Shown here piece after piece: positions 46,700 to 59,500 of a stretch of 64,000 nt of DNA. The notes below the pieces were generated by a model. That model had not been told where the DNA came from and ran no database searches. It worked only from the letters and a program-made list of their open reading frames with translations. Position numbers and translations under genes: made by a program. Where the stretch lies: the NCBI GenBank assembly GCA_008973525.1, contig WACJ01000072.1, forward strand, positions 1,178,001 through 1,242,000, read 5' to 3'. Source of the stretch: Stenopsyche tienmushanensis (Eukaryota > Arthropoda > Insecta > Trichoptera > Stenopsychidae). The number at the start of each line of letters is the position of its first letter. Position 1 is the first letter of the stretch.

Positions 46700-48064
46700 G
46701 TTTCGCAATTGGGGTGTCTGTCTGAATTTTGAAATGGATAGATCACGTAAGATATCATGTTAACCCACGGGAGTGGGATTCTGTTAAATAGAAATGATCC
46801 CCTCGATGCTTTTGTTCCTATGCAACAAGTTTTTCATATGAAATATATGCGAAATAATTCAATATGACGATGAACACGTGCAAATAAATTTATTTAAAAA
46901 AAATTAAAAGCCAAGTTTTAATTGAAAATGCTGCAAAGCTGTAATGATATAAATTCCGGATAAGGATCACGTATATTTCCTAGAAATATAACTTTCGGAA
47001 TATTTTGAATGAAATTTTTGTCTTTGTCAAAGGAATAATGGCAGATGTTATAAAATGTCCTTCGAAAATAATGGGATTATTTTACAGGGCGGTAATCACT
47101 TGAGCATTTTTTAATCGTTCATTCAGATGTCATTCTCGGGACGTTCGTTTCAATTAGCAAAATCGTTTCATCAGTGTAATAGTCAAATATTTGCCTAAAT
47201 CCCTAAATGGAATCCCGCATCAGAAGGCCGCCTCAAAAAGCAAAAGCATTCGGGTCGAAGTAAAATGGTGACGAATCCTCCCCAATTTCACAGGTTCCAT
47301 TTCCAGTTTCCGACAAAGCCTACCCTCAGGGGTGAAATTTTCAGCGGGGCTTTCGCTGCATTAAGTGCCGACATTTCAGTTAAGGAATGTGTCACAGGAC
47401 CGGAGAAATTAATTACCCCCCATGAATGAAGGGCAGCCGCTTCAAGAAGGACACCTCTATTCAAAGAGGAAGCAACATTTTGACGCAATTGTTCGGAGGT
47501 CCGTTTCTGACGTTATCCGTTATAAATGAGCCGTGTTTCGGGTATGTCGTGTGTGAAGTAGTCATTAACTGCTGCTATAATTAATCATAGAATTATTATT
47601 TCTAGTCATGGAATAAATAAATTATTACCTATTTTTAGGAATATTTACCTTCTATAAGCTTTGAACGAACATTGAATGACCAGAAAATATACTAAAATTT
47701 GATTCCGCTCATGATAAATTCAGCTTTATTTTAACAACGAATATTTTATATTTGATAAGATTATTTTTATGATAGCACCTCATTACTGAGGATTGTGATC
47801 TCCGTAAGAGGTTTGCCTGGGAATGAAAGGATTTAATATTTAATGGTTTCCCTTTGTCTTCGCTTTGGTTGTCTTTCGTAAACTTCATAAAATATTTAAA
47901 TCGTGTATAATATAAATATATTAACTATTTTCTGATTAATTATTAAATACCGACAGACGGTTTTATCCCGTTATTAATGGGTAAAAATTTACATTTATAT
48001 CACGAGCAGTAAGGAACTGTTTTTATAAGGAACAAAACCAGTTTTAATGAGAACGATTTATTAA
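46700..48064. other. Gene-free, with a mixed-composition island at about 47.1-47.5 kb
   Basis: The island matches no repeat in the window and has a 66-codon minus frame without a domain. No exon signals convincing enough to call. Confidence 0.35.
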
Positions 48065-48345
48065 CTAATATATAAAAATCTGTTTGTTCGTATTTAATGC
48101 GCTGCCATATCGTTCATCAGATTGCGATAAAACTTCGTTCGCTTATTGCTAAAAATTGCGCGAGTAACATAGGCATAGTCTAATATATAAAAATCAATGT
48201 TTGTTTGTCTGTATTTAATGCGCTTCCATACCGTTAATCCGATTACGATAAAACTTTATCAAATTACTGTTTACACTTGCAGGAATAACGTAAGCATAGT
48301 ACAAATATTATATGGATGCACCATGTTGGCCTATATTGGCCTGGT
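48065..48345 (+). mobile_element. Helitron-like fragment with tandem 5' segments
   Basis: Segment A (CATATCGTTCATCAGATTGC; TTGCGCGAGTAACATAGG), segment B (CCATACCGTTAATCCGATTA) and the CACCATGTTGGCC interior. The copy breaks off near 48345, where a mariner-type fragment begins. Confidence 0.65.
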
Positions 48346-48480
48346 TAAGTCACCTAAAAACGGCGTTTTGGGTTCCATTTTTAGAAGTTGTTCACATGCG
48401 TTAATGCGGTCGCTCAGGTTCTCTTCGCTTAGTTCGTGCGGCACCCATCTTCTTTATCCCCATACCTTCCCGATTTTATT
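48346..48480 (-). pseudogene. mariner-type transposase fragment inside a Helitron copy
   Basis: The minus strand reads WVPHELSEENLSDRINACEQ, then LLKMEPKTPFLGDLTR, with LNKIGKVWGYKRR before it. WVPHELSE and R...CE.LL are the linker motifs between the HTH and catalytic domains of mariner transposases. It differs from the five-copy family here, whose linker is LPHELTDSNKL. Only about 45 residues remain. Confidence 0.65.
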
Positions 48481-48976
48481 CAAATTTATTTGTTCACTAG
48501 ACCATTAGTATCCAATATTGGCTGATATTTTTTCAATAGTTCTAGATTGAAATTTCTGGAACCAATTTTGATATTTGCGAACATTTAGAATATCGCCCAG
48601 TACATCGCAAATATTTTTAGTGGCGCGTGTTGAAGTCTCTATTTTGAGACAATGATATAGCAGTAAATTTCAAATAAATTCTTCACTCGGCGAAAATCGA
48701 TCCATTGTAAATTTGGTTGTTAAATCTGAATTTTAAAAATCACAATTTATTCTTGATTAGTATAATCACCGAAAAAGCATAAAACACGAATTAAAAGTGC
48801 AGCAGCCTAAGTGCAAATAATCCCCAAAAATGGTCAAGCAATAAAACGAAAACCATTTTGGGTTCTACTAATATATTTGATTGTTTTTATAAAGGTTCGG
48901 GTTCAAATTAAAACTGTGAATATTAACGATAGCGGAATTACACCAAAAGATTAAATAGACAAATTAAAAATATGTA

Positions 48977-49838
48977 CACTTAAACCTTTTTTTGTGCGGT
49001 AGATACGTTCCGAAACCGCACAAAAAAAGCTATGACTTACATAGAAAAAGTGAAGATGCGTTACATGGATTTTAAAAACCGCATATAAAAAAATAATGAA
49101 AAAATAGAAGAGAAATACTAAGTATTTTCATTAAAAACTATCATTGCTTTATGATAATTTTCGTTGCGATTTTTGATTTGACTCCAAATTGCTCTCTTCT
49201 TCGGTAGAAATATTAAACCCAGTGTCAATGGCATCATTGTCCTGTGTAGATTTTTTTTTTCCAACAATAAAATTCATATTTAGTAAAAATGTCACTATAG
49301 TCTCTAATTAAAAAAAATAAAAATCAAAAAATGTTGATTGTTTACAAAAAAATTCAGTCAAGTCATTTTTTGGCCTTATTTTGTCACAGTTTTAATTTTT
49401 TTTAAATAGTTAAAATTAAATTTTGGCATAAATCTGGTAGGAGTAATAAAGCATTAGATAAAAAAGATTTGTGCTCAGTTTGAATTAAATTAATTAATTA
49501 AATCTTGAGATATGATGCCAACCGTGTTGAAAAAAGTAGTTTCGAGAAAAACGCGTTAAAAGATTTCATTATGGTAGGACCAGCCAAGTTGCCGTAAGTA
49601 GTTGGAATTTTGGAAATTCCTTTGGAGAATGTATTTTTAAAGGTCGAAACATCAAAAATCTAAACCATAGTAAAGGGCGTAGTCGTTATTCAGAGATAGA
49701 AGATGCAATTAGATTTACACAGTGCCAAATTATATATTTTTTTCCAAATTTTGGTTAGTGTTAGTGTAAAAAAATGTAAAAAAAATCGCATAACTTCGAA
49801 ATCGCACAAAAAAAAGTCGCACAAAAAGAGTTTTGAGT
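48977..49838 (+). mobile_element. TIR element family P (copy 3)
   Basis: Starts CACTTAAACCTTTTTTTGTG and ends in AAATCGCAC words and GTTTTGAGT. About 860 bp. The centre (49430-49590) includes AGTAGTTTCGAGAAAAACGC, a motif also found in TTAA family T. No coding. Confidence 0.55.
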
Positions 49839-50503
49839 TTATTTTATGGTTTTTTTAAAAAATATTACATTCGTTTCTGATCAAAGATATACTTAAAAAA
49901 TATCATACTTTGTACACATTACTTGTCATTGAAATGAGCTTATTTGTATCGTTATTGCTAAGATTTTTGACATGGGGTCTAAATTGGCCTCCTTTCTGAA
50001 AAGGATAGTATTTAGTATATTTTTTTGGAATCAAATATATTTCGGTGAGATAAAATATTTATAATGCGTTCAATATAAAATATATAAAAAAATCACGTAA
50101 CTTTAAGAAGTCATAAGTGAATGTCGGGCGAATAAATCATATAAAAATATTCAACTTACATTAGTAGACATGGTAGTTTATGATTCTTTTTACGAATTTC
50201 AAATATAGTGTAATCCGATTTGCTATAATTCTTTATTTCATGGAATGGTTTCTTATGATTTTTTTTTTAAATAGTGAACAAGTCTGAAAAGAGCGATTTT
50301 ATAAAAAAAATACACAGTGATGAACGTCGTATTCAATGTGAAAAAATAAAAATAACAGTGATGTTGAATATGTGACAAAAAATCAGTGATGCAAACAACG
50401 GATTGATGATACTCTTCAATGACTATCGCAGTGAAGATGCCCATAGGAGTTGACGACTCCGAATATCGGTTCTTAAATGTGACGTGAGCTTTCATCGGCG
50501 AAA
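49839..50503. other. AT-rich stretch upstream of the Beat-like start codon
   Basis: No promoter motif is clear. Two possible 3' splice sites (after CTATCGCAG near 50431 and CCCATAG near 50445) lie shortly before the ATG, so the first coding exon may have an untranslated exon further upstream. The 80-codon minus frame at 50253-50495 is antisense to this and not called. Confidence 0.3.
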
Positions 50504-50567
50504 ATGCTTCATCCTGAGCAACATTTGAGGATCTCGGTTTTGGTGTTCGCCCTGACCATATTATGCG
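50504..50567 (+). CDS. Beat-like gene, exon 1 (signal peptide)
   Basis: The ATG at 50504 opens 21 codons plus one base, then a GTAAGC donor. The peptide MLHPEQHLRISVLVFALTIL ends in a cysteine, with a glycine split across the junction. A short polar start and a hydrophobic core ISVLVFALTILC make a clear signal peptide. The phase 1 donor fits the exon at 60988 exactly. No other ATG lies just upstream in frame. Assignment to the downstream Ig exons rests on phase and strand, not on a transcript. Confidence 0.7.
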
Positions 50568-53500
50568 GTAAGCCTCATTTTCATATTGCTTATATATATA
50601 CTGTAAAATGCAGGGTTAAAAAAAAGCGGTGAACTTGGTCACTGCGGAAAATTGATACGTTGCCAAAAGCTCGGACTGCTTGCGGTGCGAGCTTTTGTCG
50701 TGTAAATAACGCGGAATTGGACCGGAATATTATTTTTGTTCAAACGAAAAATTAATTACGAGAAAATGACTATTTGATGTTCCCTTTGATATATAAAAAC
50801 ATATCCCGATGTATTTTTTGCGTATTCCCCATTAATTTCACTTTTCTTTGGCGACGTTTTTTTCTCGGCGGATATTTTACCTTTTGGTGGTTTCACCACG
50901 TACTCTATTTCTTCTTCTGCTTTTTATATGGATCCTGAGGGATTTACGGGAAGACCGTTCAGCATTCCTGTTTTCACTTGCTCTAAATGTACATCTTATT
51001 CAATTTCACTTTTCGTTTCGTCATGTTATTTTGGCAGTAAAACCAAATTCTTTTTTTCTTCGCCGCAACATTTAATACACGAAACTCGTAATATCACTTT
51101 ATGGCATCCGAAAATTATGTTTGAACAACCATATACCTTTTTCATTGGCATTTCACTTTATAGCGCATACGTTTAAATTCAATATATAAATTAGTCAGTG
51201 TCAATTTATTCATCAATAGGAAAAATATTCGCAATACAAGAGCGATATTCCATACAACATATACTTTTATGTTATTTGTTTGATATTCGTTTTTGTCACC
51301 GTAACCCTATAAATACCGTGCGCACAGCTTTGTGCGTTACATGGTTTCATACAAATATCAGCCTACCTAAAATAGCTCTTTTTTACCCCATTACCCTTAC
51401 CAACAATTATATTTTGCGTCCCCATTCATCATATTAACGGCAAAGTATACGTTTTCATAATAAAATAATACCTTACTTTTGCTGAAAATCATATTTTATT
51501 GAACGTTAATAAATATGTACATTCAGATCAATTAAGATCATTTCTGATTTATTTTATTGACTTGTTAATAGACTGAGAACTGGTAGTATAAATTGAGGGT
51601 CATCTAACACATGCGAATAATTTAATAGTTGTTCTCTGGCATGTTTCTAGATTATCATTATGACAGTCTGGCGACTGAGTACCGTTGACTTGGTAGGGAA
51701 AGGGATTGCCAGACTATTACCAGCTTGTTAAGATAGTATCAGACTGGTACAAACTTGCTGAAGCTAACCAGAAAATTATGTCAATTTTAAAAAGTTGAAA
51801 TAAATTATTTTTAATCTAATACATTAGGGTGTCTCATAAGTTTCTTTCGTTTTCATATTATGGCAATTGCATCCTTTAGATTGTCTAGTTGGGAACAATA
51901 TTTTGTTGAATTGATCGTTTCACCTTGCTGAAGTAGCTCATAATAAACTACCCCCTTCCAGTCCCACCAAATGCATAGCAAAACTTTTTTTGGATGTAGG
52001 CCATGTTTAGCTACAGTTAAAGCTTCTGTACCCTTGGTCCAAAACCGTTTACGTTGGATATTCTCATAGAGTATCCAACATTCATCTCCAGTGACAAGTC
52101 TCTTCAAAAAAGGTTGGCTATTATGTCATTGGAGAAGAAGATCGCATGTTGAAATACGCTGAAGTTTATTTGAGTCAGTCAGTTCATGAGGAAGTCACAC
52201 ATCTGAACGATTGATTTGGCCCAATTTTGTCAGATGATTATGGACGGATGTTCGTAGAATTTTTAACCTGTTAGCTATTTCGCGAACAGTATATCGCGGG
52301 TTTTCTTCAACCATGGCTATGATTAGATCTGTGTTCATTTGCGAAATAAACTTATGGGACAACCTAATATAAAAAATAATATCTGTTTGTTCGTATGTAA
52401 TGAGCTGCCATACCGTTCATCAGATTGCGATAAAACTTCATCCACTTATTGTTGAGAATTGCGCGAGTAGCATAAGCATAGTATAATATATAATAAATTA
52501 TGTCTGTTTGTCTGTATTTAATGCGTTGCCATACCGTTTATCCGATTGCAATAAAACGTTGTCAACTTATTGTTTACATTTGCGTGAATGACAAAGGCAC
52601 AATAAAAAAAATCTTATATTATATATACTTAATATAGATAAGATTTCAAATATATTATAAGAAAAAACTGTAACGAAACGATTGATGGGAGTTATTAATA
52701 ATTTCCCAAATTCCCCATAATCTGTATTTGGATTCGATTCTTTATAATACGAGTCCAAGAACAAATCCACTATACTTCAGCTTAGTGTTTTTAGGACACC
52801 TATTGCATTTTCACCATACACATTGTGGTTAAGCCGGATTTTGAATTTAGAATGATTGCATGAAGTTAAATTCACATGATTATGTTAATAAATCTTCCTA
52901 ATAGAAATAACCAATTTTAAATGACCAACCATTAGAATCTATTTGTCATTATAATGAAGTCATGCTTTTTTGTATATCAAAATATTAAATAGGCAAGCCA
53001 ATTGTGGCAGATGTGGTCTTATATAAATGCAATACTAAATATTATACATTTTCAGCGGCCTATCGATAGTCTGAAATGTCAACAAGTGTGACATCAGCGA
53101 GTGATTTATATCGATGAGGGATGATAGGTCACGCTTACCGCACAAAGCCAATTGCCAACCTCAGCAAATTATAGACACAAGCAATAATTGATTAGTATAC
53201 GGTTCTAATTTTAAATAAATACAAAATTAGCTAAAATATGTTTTTTTTGTAACTCAATCGTTGGAGGTATCGTCATCAGATGTTTAAATGCTTTTTTCCT
53301 ATCTGCTGAAACACGGACTAAAGCTCGCAAAATTCCCGATTTCCCGACAAATTATTTATTTCCTTCGTTGCAGATGAATACTTATATACTATAATACTTT
53401 GATGTGATTCGTAATTATATTACGGAGGGATACAAACATTTTGAACCCCGTATCTATTTTATTTCATATCGATATTCCCATTATTAGAGTCGAGGTGTAG

Positions 53501-56500
53501 TAAATACATCACCGGTAGGGAAAGGTTAATTGTAACAATTTGAAAAACATATATGCACTCTATATATGTATACATAGAATAGACAGTTACTGCCCCGATT
53601 ATATTTACTCAGTCCGGGATGCCGGGATTGGATTCCTTACTCATGATGTTGAAAGATTGTTCCCGTCAGGGGACAAACAGGTGAAGTTCCCCTGCAGTTA
53701 ATGTGTTAATATAATTCATATAATATTATTTATTCTACGGTTAAATATAATAATGATCTATTTCTTCTTTGTGTGATTTGAACTGATTTAAATGGTATTA
53801 AAATTGAAAATAAATTAATATTATTAACATAACATTGTATTGAAATAAAAAAGCATACTTATTAATTATAGCTTTATTTCAAACAAGATGAGCAATAACG
53901 CTAATAAATCTTCCTATTAAATCCTTCAGGCAATATTCTGCATGCAAAAAGAAGGAAAAGCATGAAGGAGTATTAAAGTATCTAGGAAAAATGAGTTAGT
54001 AATATTAAAAAGAACTTAAGTTACTGTAATTACTTATTATAATGGGAATTATATTGCTATTAGATTTATATAATATATACACAGTATTAAGCTCATTCCG
54101 GATATTTAATATCGTTTTAAAAGCTCTCCTAAAAGCTTGCGGCTCAAAACGAACACTTTTAGAATTTCAATCAAATTATGTTCTATAATAAGAAAAATTC
54201 CGAAGTGTTTTCATGAAAATTAAATTTAACATGTCGGTTGTTTCGCTTTTTTTTCTTTCTTCCATATTGGCTGTACAAATAAATTCTGCTTGTACTGAAA
54301 GGAAGAAGAAAAACATACGTATTATTAAGGGGGGGAGGGGTTCTGCGTTTTAATTAAACATTCTTCGAGTGTCAAAACGATATTGAAATATTTCCGGGGC
54401 ATTTCATATCTTTGGGATCTTATTAAAAATTAATTTAAGTTCAGGTGACCCGGATTATACACGTTTTTACTTATTTAACCATTCGCGTAAAATGTTTTAA
54501 ATTATTCCCTCTTATCTTCCTTATATACAATACATTTTAAACTTTATCCGCCCGAGACGCAAAAACTTTTCGGGAATCTTTTATGGCCGGATTACTTTCT
54601 ACATAAACAAGTGAAACCTTAAAATTATACGACACCAACACAAGTGCGTATACACGGGCGTACGCGTCTGGACGCAAGGACGCATTTGTACGTCTGGCGA
54701 AAAATATGTCCTGAGGGAAGGATGGCATCCGGCTATTTTTGTGACCCCCAAGACCGAGCGGCAATTATTTGAGACATAAAAAATTAAAAACGAATCAAGC
54801 GCGAAAAAATCTGTCTGGGGGTCAGAATGGGGATGACAAAAAAAAACAATATTATAATGGTTTTGGCGTATATCCTTGTCACATATTCGCTCCCTGAAAT
54901 AACGTATAAAGGCTGTAATAAATATCGAAGAATCGAAATAATACCAGCACCAATTTCCGAATGTCCATTTTGAGGTCGCTTCCTTCCGACAACGCGTCGT
55001 AATCGGCGTCCAACCTTTCGATGTTCAAATTTATTATCCTGAATTCAGCAGAAAGAAATCAGCATAGCCTTTATATTTATTTACAATGTCAATTTTTTTC
55101 TTCGTCGAAACTATTTCAACCCCCAAGACATCCCTTTTATATGATAACGCAATCGATTTTAAATCAGACGTTCGACCTTAAAAAATATATAATAAAAACC
55201 ACATGTGAATTATTAAGCTACAATGACATCAAACGAGGAGACATTTATGCAAATGATTGTTGGCAGTCAGTTGCATGTTGGCTTCTAGCATGACATCCAA
55301 TGCATTCGTATGCAATGGCATCCACTTTCAGCAAATTTAATGGATGGGTAAATAAACTCGATTAAAGGATATGTATTTACAAATAAATACATTTCACGAA
55401 ATACAAATCAACTTTTGAATATATCATCAACCAAATTCATATTTGCTGGCTGATGTCGTACTGGCGAACTTTATTTTAATCAAAGCCTATTCTTCTTTGC
55501 TACAGTATTTATATATGTAGACAGAAAATCAGGCATTTTATTAAACATTTGCAGAATATATGCAAATTTATTTCTTATTGTTCCTACAGACACACGACAG
55601 GCGATGCGACTTTTATTGGTATTGTTCAATAGTCGAAGATATTAAGACAATTCGCTATATTAACAGCGCCATCTTCTGTGGCTCTGCGGAGACAATGCAC
55701 CTTCAATTACCGATCGGTTGGCCTTGACTGCGGGAGGACGTCCTTCTCACAGCCAGATCTCTCTATATCGTGCTGAATAAAAAGCTCCCTAGAGAAGAGA
55801 ATTATTGTCCGACGCCCGTCCATCCCCATCCATCCGTCCGGCTACACATGATCCGATAAAAGAATAAACCCGTGCTTTAACCTCATTTAAGAATTAATCA
55901 ACATCCATTATATTAAATAGTATATCTTCTTTCATGTGTCAATCGTTTATGTTTCCATGTGAACGCTCTCCGTCTGAATCTTCATTGAGAAAATTTGAAA
56001 TACAATACAATGCTATTTCTTTATGGTAATTTTATTTATTTTATTTCTGTAATGTAAGTTTTGTAATGTGTTGCAAAAATAAAAGGACAGGGTTACTGTG
56101 CAAGCCTGCCAGCAGAGCCGTAATAAGGGCGTGGCAAAGCAGGCGCCCACCGCGGGCGCAACTGGGCTTGGGGCGCAAAACACAGAATATCGATTCGGTC
56201 AAATGTTGCGCATAGTTTTTATTTTACTCAACTATTCTACTTTACATGAACCAACACTGATTGACTGTATCCGTTTTTAAAATACATACTAAGTTGTCTA
56301 AACTGCTCATTCGTCATATCAGCGGTCCGAAAAGCGGACCGATTGAGCATACATACTTTATGGCCACTCCGTCTTCTTTTAGGGCTTTTTGCGGCATTTT
56401 CTATGATCTGTACGATCACGGAAGCAATATAGCGTCTAGACACTTTCTACTAAAGTATTTTTTTTACAACATCTATACCAGGGATGACCAACCTGCGACC

Positions 56501-59500
56501 CGCGGGCCGCATGCTCGCATGCCCACTTTGAACATTTGTTCGGCCCGCGAGATTCATCACACTTTTAGAAAATATATTTATTTTGTATTGGCCAAAGTAA
56601 TCGCAATTGAAAAGTAATTACGCTCACCATTTTCCATTGTTGAAAAAATTTAAGAAATCAGAATGTAAAAATTACATCAAATATGCAAAAGAAATAAGAA
56701 AATTTACAGCTGCTGGTGATCTAGTTGATCAGCACCCAAAAATAAACTCAAATATGACTGAGATATCACCCAAACTGAGATCGATTTGCAAAAGCTAAGT
56801 GAAAGAGTGGAAAACAAATTTCGCACTAGTAAAATATTTTTTAATGATTTCCTTTAAATTTAAATATTTTTTATATTTAATTTTTAGTATTATATATTTC
56901 TTTACAATGTACGTTGAGTATTGTTATATTATCTATGTTTACATTTTAGAATAACAGTAAACACAATTGTAATAACTCATTTTGTTTCAATTTTTCACTC
57001 CAAGATCATTTGGGTTGATGACCCCTGATCTAATAGTATTAATTAACTTTGAAAAATAAATTTGATTTCCGGGGGGAGGGTTTAAAAAATAAATAAGAGG
57101 CGTTAAATTAGATACTTGCCACATGCGATTCATACCCTGGTTAAGGCTCCTTCTGCCAGCTTATTTCTGAAGGAGTAGATTTTGCAAAGGAGTGGTGATA
57201 CTCGATTAATGACGCAACTCCAGAACAGTCAAAGAGAAATAACAAAATGTATCAACGATGAGAATGAGTTAAGTATCTTAATTATCAAAACAAACTCCTG
57301 TTCGCAAGATAACACGAACAATCGAGCTTCGATTTCAGGACACTCATTCTGTTCTTAATTGTTTATCCGACGATAGCGATTTCTGTTAATTATACCTATA
57401 TTCTATGACGGTTAAAGTATGCATATTTGCGATTTACTATAAAAAATATATATTCAGAATGTTTAGATGTGTAGGGATATCTTTATGGCATGACTTTGCC
57501 ATCGATGCACGAATGTATGATGAGACGCAAGACACCCGTCTCAGTCTCATCTCAGTCTTGTATAGTTGTGTTAAAATAATTGTAGATTTAATAGAAATGT
57601 TTATAAGAAATATATGGAGATTCAAATAATTCTATCGCTTGTGTGTCCGTGAGAACATTTTTTTAATGAAAAAAATACAAATTTGCTTTTATTTGTATGT
57701 CAACGTCTGATTCATGCGACATATATCTCGACTTGACACTGTTGAACCACTTTGTATATTATGTAGCAAAAAATCCCATACATTTTTTATATCAAAACAT
57801 ATCCCGTTAAGCACAAAAATAAATCTGGCACCATTTTCTGTCCCAAACTTTACAAAAAGCCGACATTCTTTATGTATTTGAAGTTGTCATATTATCGTTA
57901 GTATCAGCACGCCCATGCATTTTCCAATAGTATCGCAACGTAATATCTTGTCAGATCAATTTCTCAAAGTGCGAGTTAGTTCCACGCGAGCAATCTTTGT
58001 CTGTAGTCATAAAGATATTAGATTTTCTAAAGTTTCTTTTCAAGATGAAGCCCACAAATCGATTTTCTTTCCAAGTGTAATAAAAAACTTTCACCGCCCA
58101 CACCCCCGGGCTGCTTCATATAATATTTTATTATGGCCACTATTGATTGATGCGTGGGCTGATAATGCTAAAGTGCAAATTGGTCGAACCTTATGAATTT
58201 TATAATCAAATTGGAAGAGCACAAAGTTGAGCCATAAAAAACATCGATGCTTGCTTGCATAATTTGTTAGAAGAGTTCCTCGGCACCTGGCTAGGATTAT
58301 CGGTTGGTAATGGCGCAAGTTGAGCTTTCGAAGCTCGCTGCTTTGAAACGTCAGTTACATGACTTGTTGCATTATAGGTGTTATTAAGCTTTGAATAGGA
58401 AGCCGATTTGATCGATCAATATTTGCTTCATTGGAATGGATTAAAATCGTTGTGGGACCATATGGTAACGATATAAATATTTTATTTATGTTCAACTCGT
58501 TTTTGATGCCTGAATTTAAACTTAGGCCTACATAACTAGATTTTTAAATTTATTTCATTATATAACATTTTTTAAACAAAACTTCAAAAATAAAGCATTA
58601 GTAAGCTCAAGCTTCAAGAATGGTAAATTATGTCATCATATTAATATACGAGGGTAATCCAGAAAGTACGCTTATAACATTTATGTAAGATCGACTATTC
58701 AAAAAATCGCAAATTTCCGATTTCTCGATAAATTATTTATTTCCGTCGCTGCATATTAATACTTATATACTATAATACTTTGATGTGATTCGTAATTATA
58801 TTACGGAGGAATACAAAAATTCTGAGCCCCGTATCTATTATATTTCATATCGATATTCCAATTGATAGAGTCGAGGTGTAGTAAATACATCACCGGTGGG
58901 GAAGGGGGAGGTTAGTAATTATCAAAATATTGTCTCTTTGAGAACAAAAAAAGATGCCCAAAGGCCCAATGCCCAATAAAAGACAAATAGTTTATTCGGT
59001 ATGTTACATTTTTGTCTTCCAAAAGGGACATCCAGCTGCGAGACTTTCTTAAGGCGTTTTCTCACATTAGGCGCCTTAAAAATAGGCTATTTTCGCGATT
59101 TTTTTTCGAGGATTTTCGCTAAAAATTATGAGATAAAATGGATCTTATGTAATAAACACATCTTTCAAGTACATGAAAAAAAACTATTTTTATTTTTTTG
59201 AACAATTATTATAATAAAACAGTAGCATCGAAAAACCCATGTAGAAATGTTATGTTCGTGGCTTGTTGATGGTATCTCCGAGATGGGTCATTTGAAACAA
59301 AAAAATAAAACAGTTTTAGATTTAGTATATCATTGGCTATAGTGCATATTATCAGATTTTTGATATTCGCGAAAATAACAAAATGGCGCACGTTTTTCGA
59401 AAAAGTAAAAAAAAAAACGCGTTTTTTTTGCAGTTTTTTGTAAAAAAAAATTACTTAAAATCAAAATTTCAAAAATCTGATGATATGCGCTATAGCCATA

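Larger units (their letters stand above)
56111..57153. mobile_element. 1.04-kb insertion in LTR-like repeat B, class uncertain
   Basis: CTGCCAGC occurs at both junctions (56107-56114 and 57153-57160), an 8-bp duplication as hAT elements make. The ends AGAGCCGTAATAAGGG and (reverse) AAGGAGCCTTAACCAGGG are weakly similar inverted repeats. Just inside the left end is a GC-rich tract with GGCGTGGCAAAGCAGGCGCC. It contains repeat R2 and a smaller hAT-like element. No intact transposase. Confidence 0.45.
56060..57600 (+). mobile_element. LTR-like repeat, family B (copy 3), split by an insertion
   Basis: The left part ends at about 56110 (GTGTTGCAAAAATAAAAGGA ... GCAAGCCTGCC). The repeat resumes at about 57154 (AGCTTATTTCTGAAGGAGTA) and runs to the GAGACGCAAGACACCCGTCT block near 57530. 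Set against the unbroken copy at 14.4-14.9 kb, the two halves are contiguous, so the 1.04 kb between them was inserted later. Confidence 0.55.

Noticed and set aside
46366..46725. 119-codon plus-strand frame as a gene
   Set aside because: Part of it is a fragment of LTR-like repeat B. The rest has no domain or splice support.
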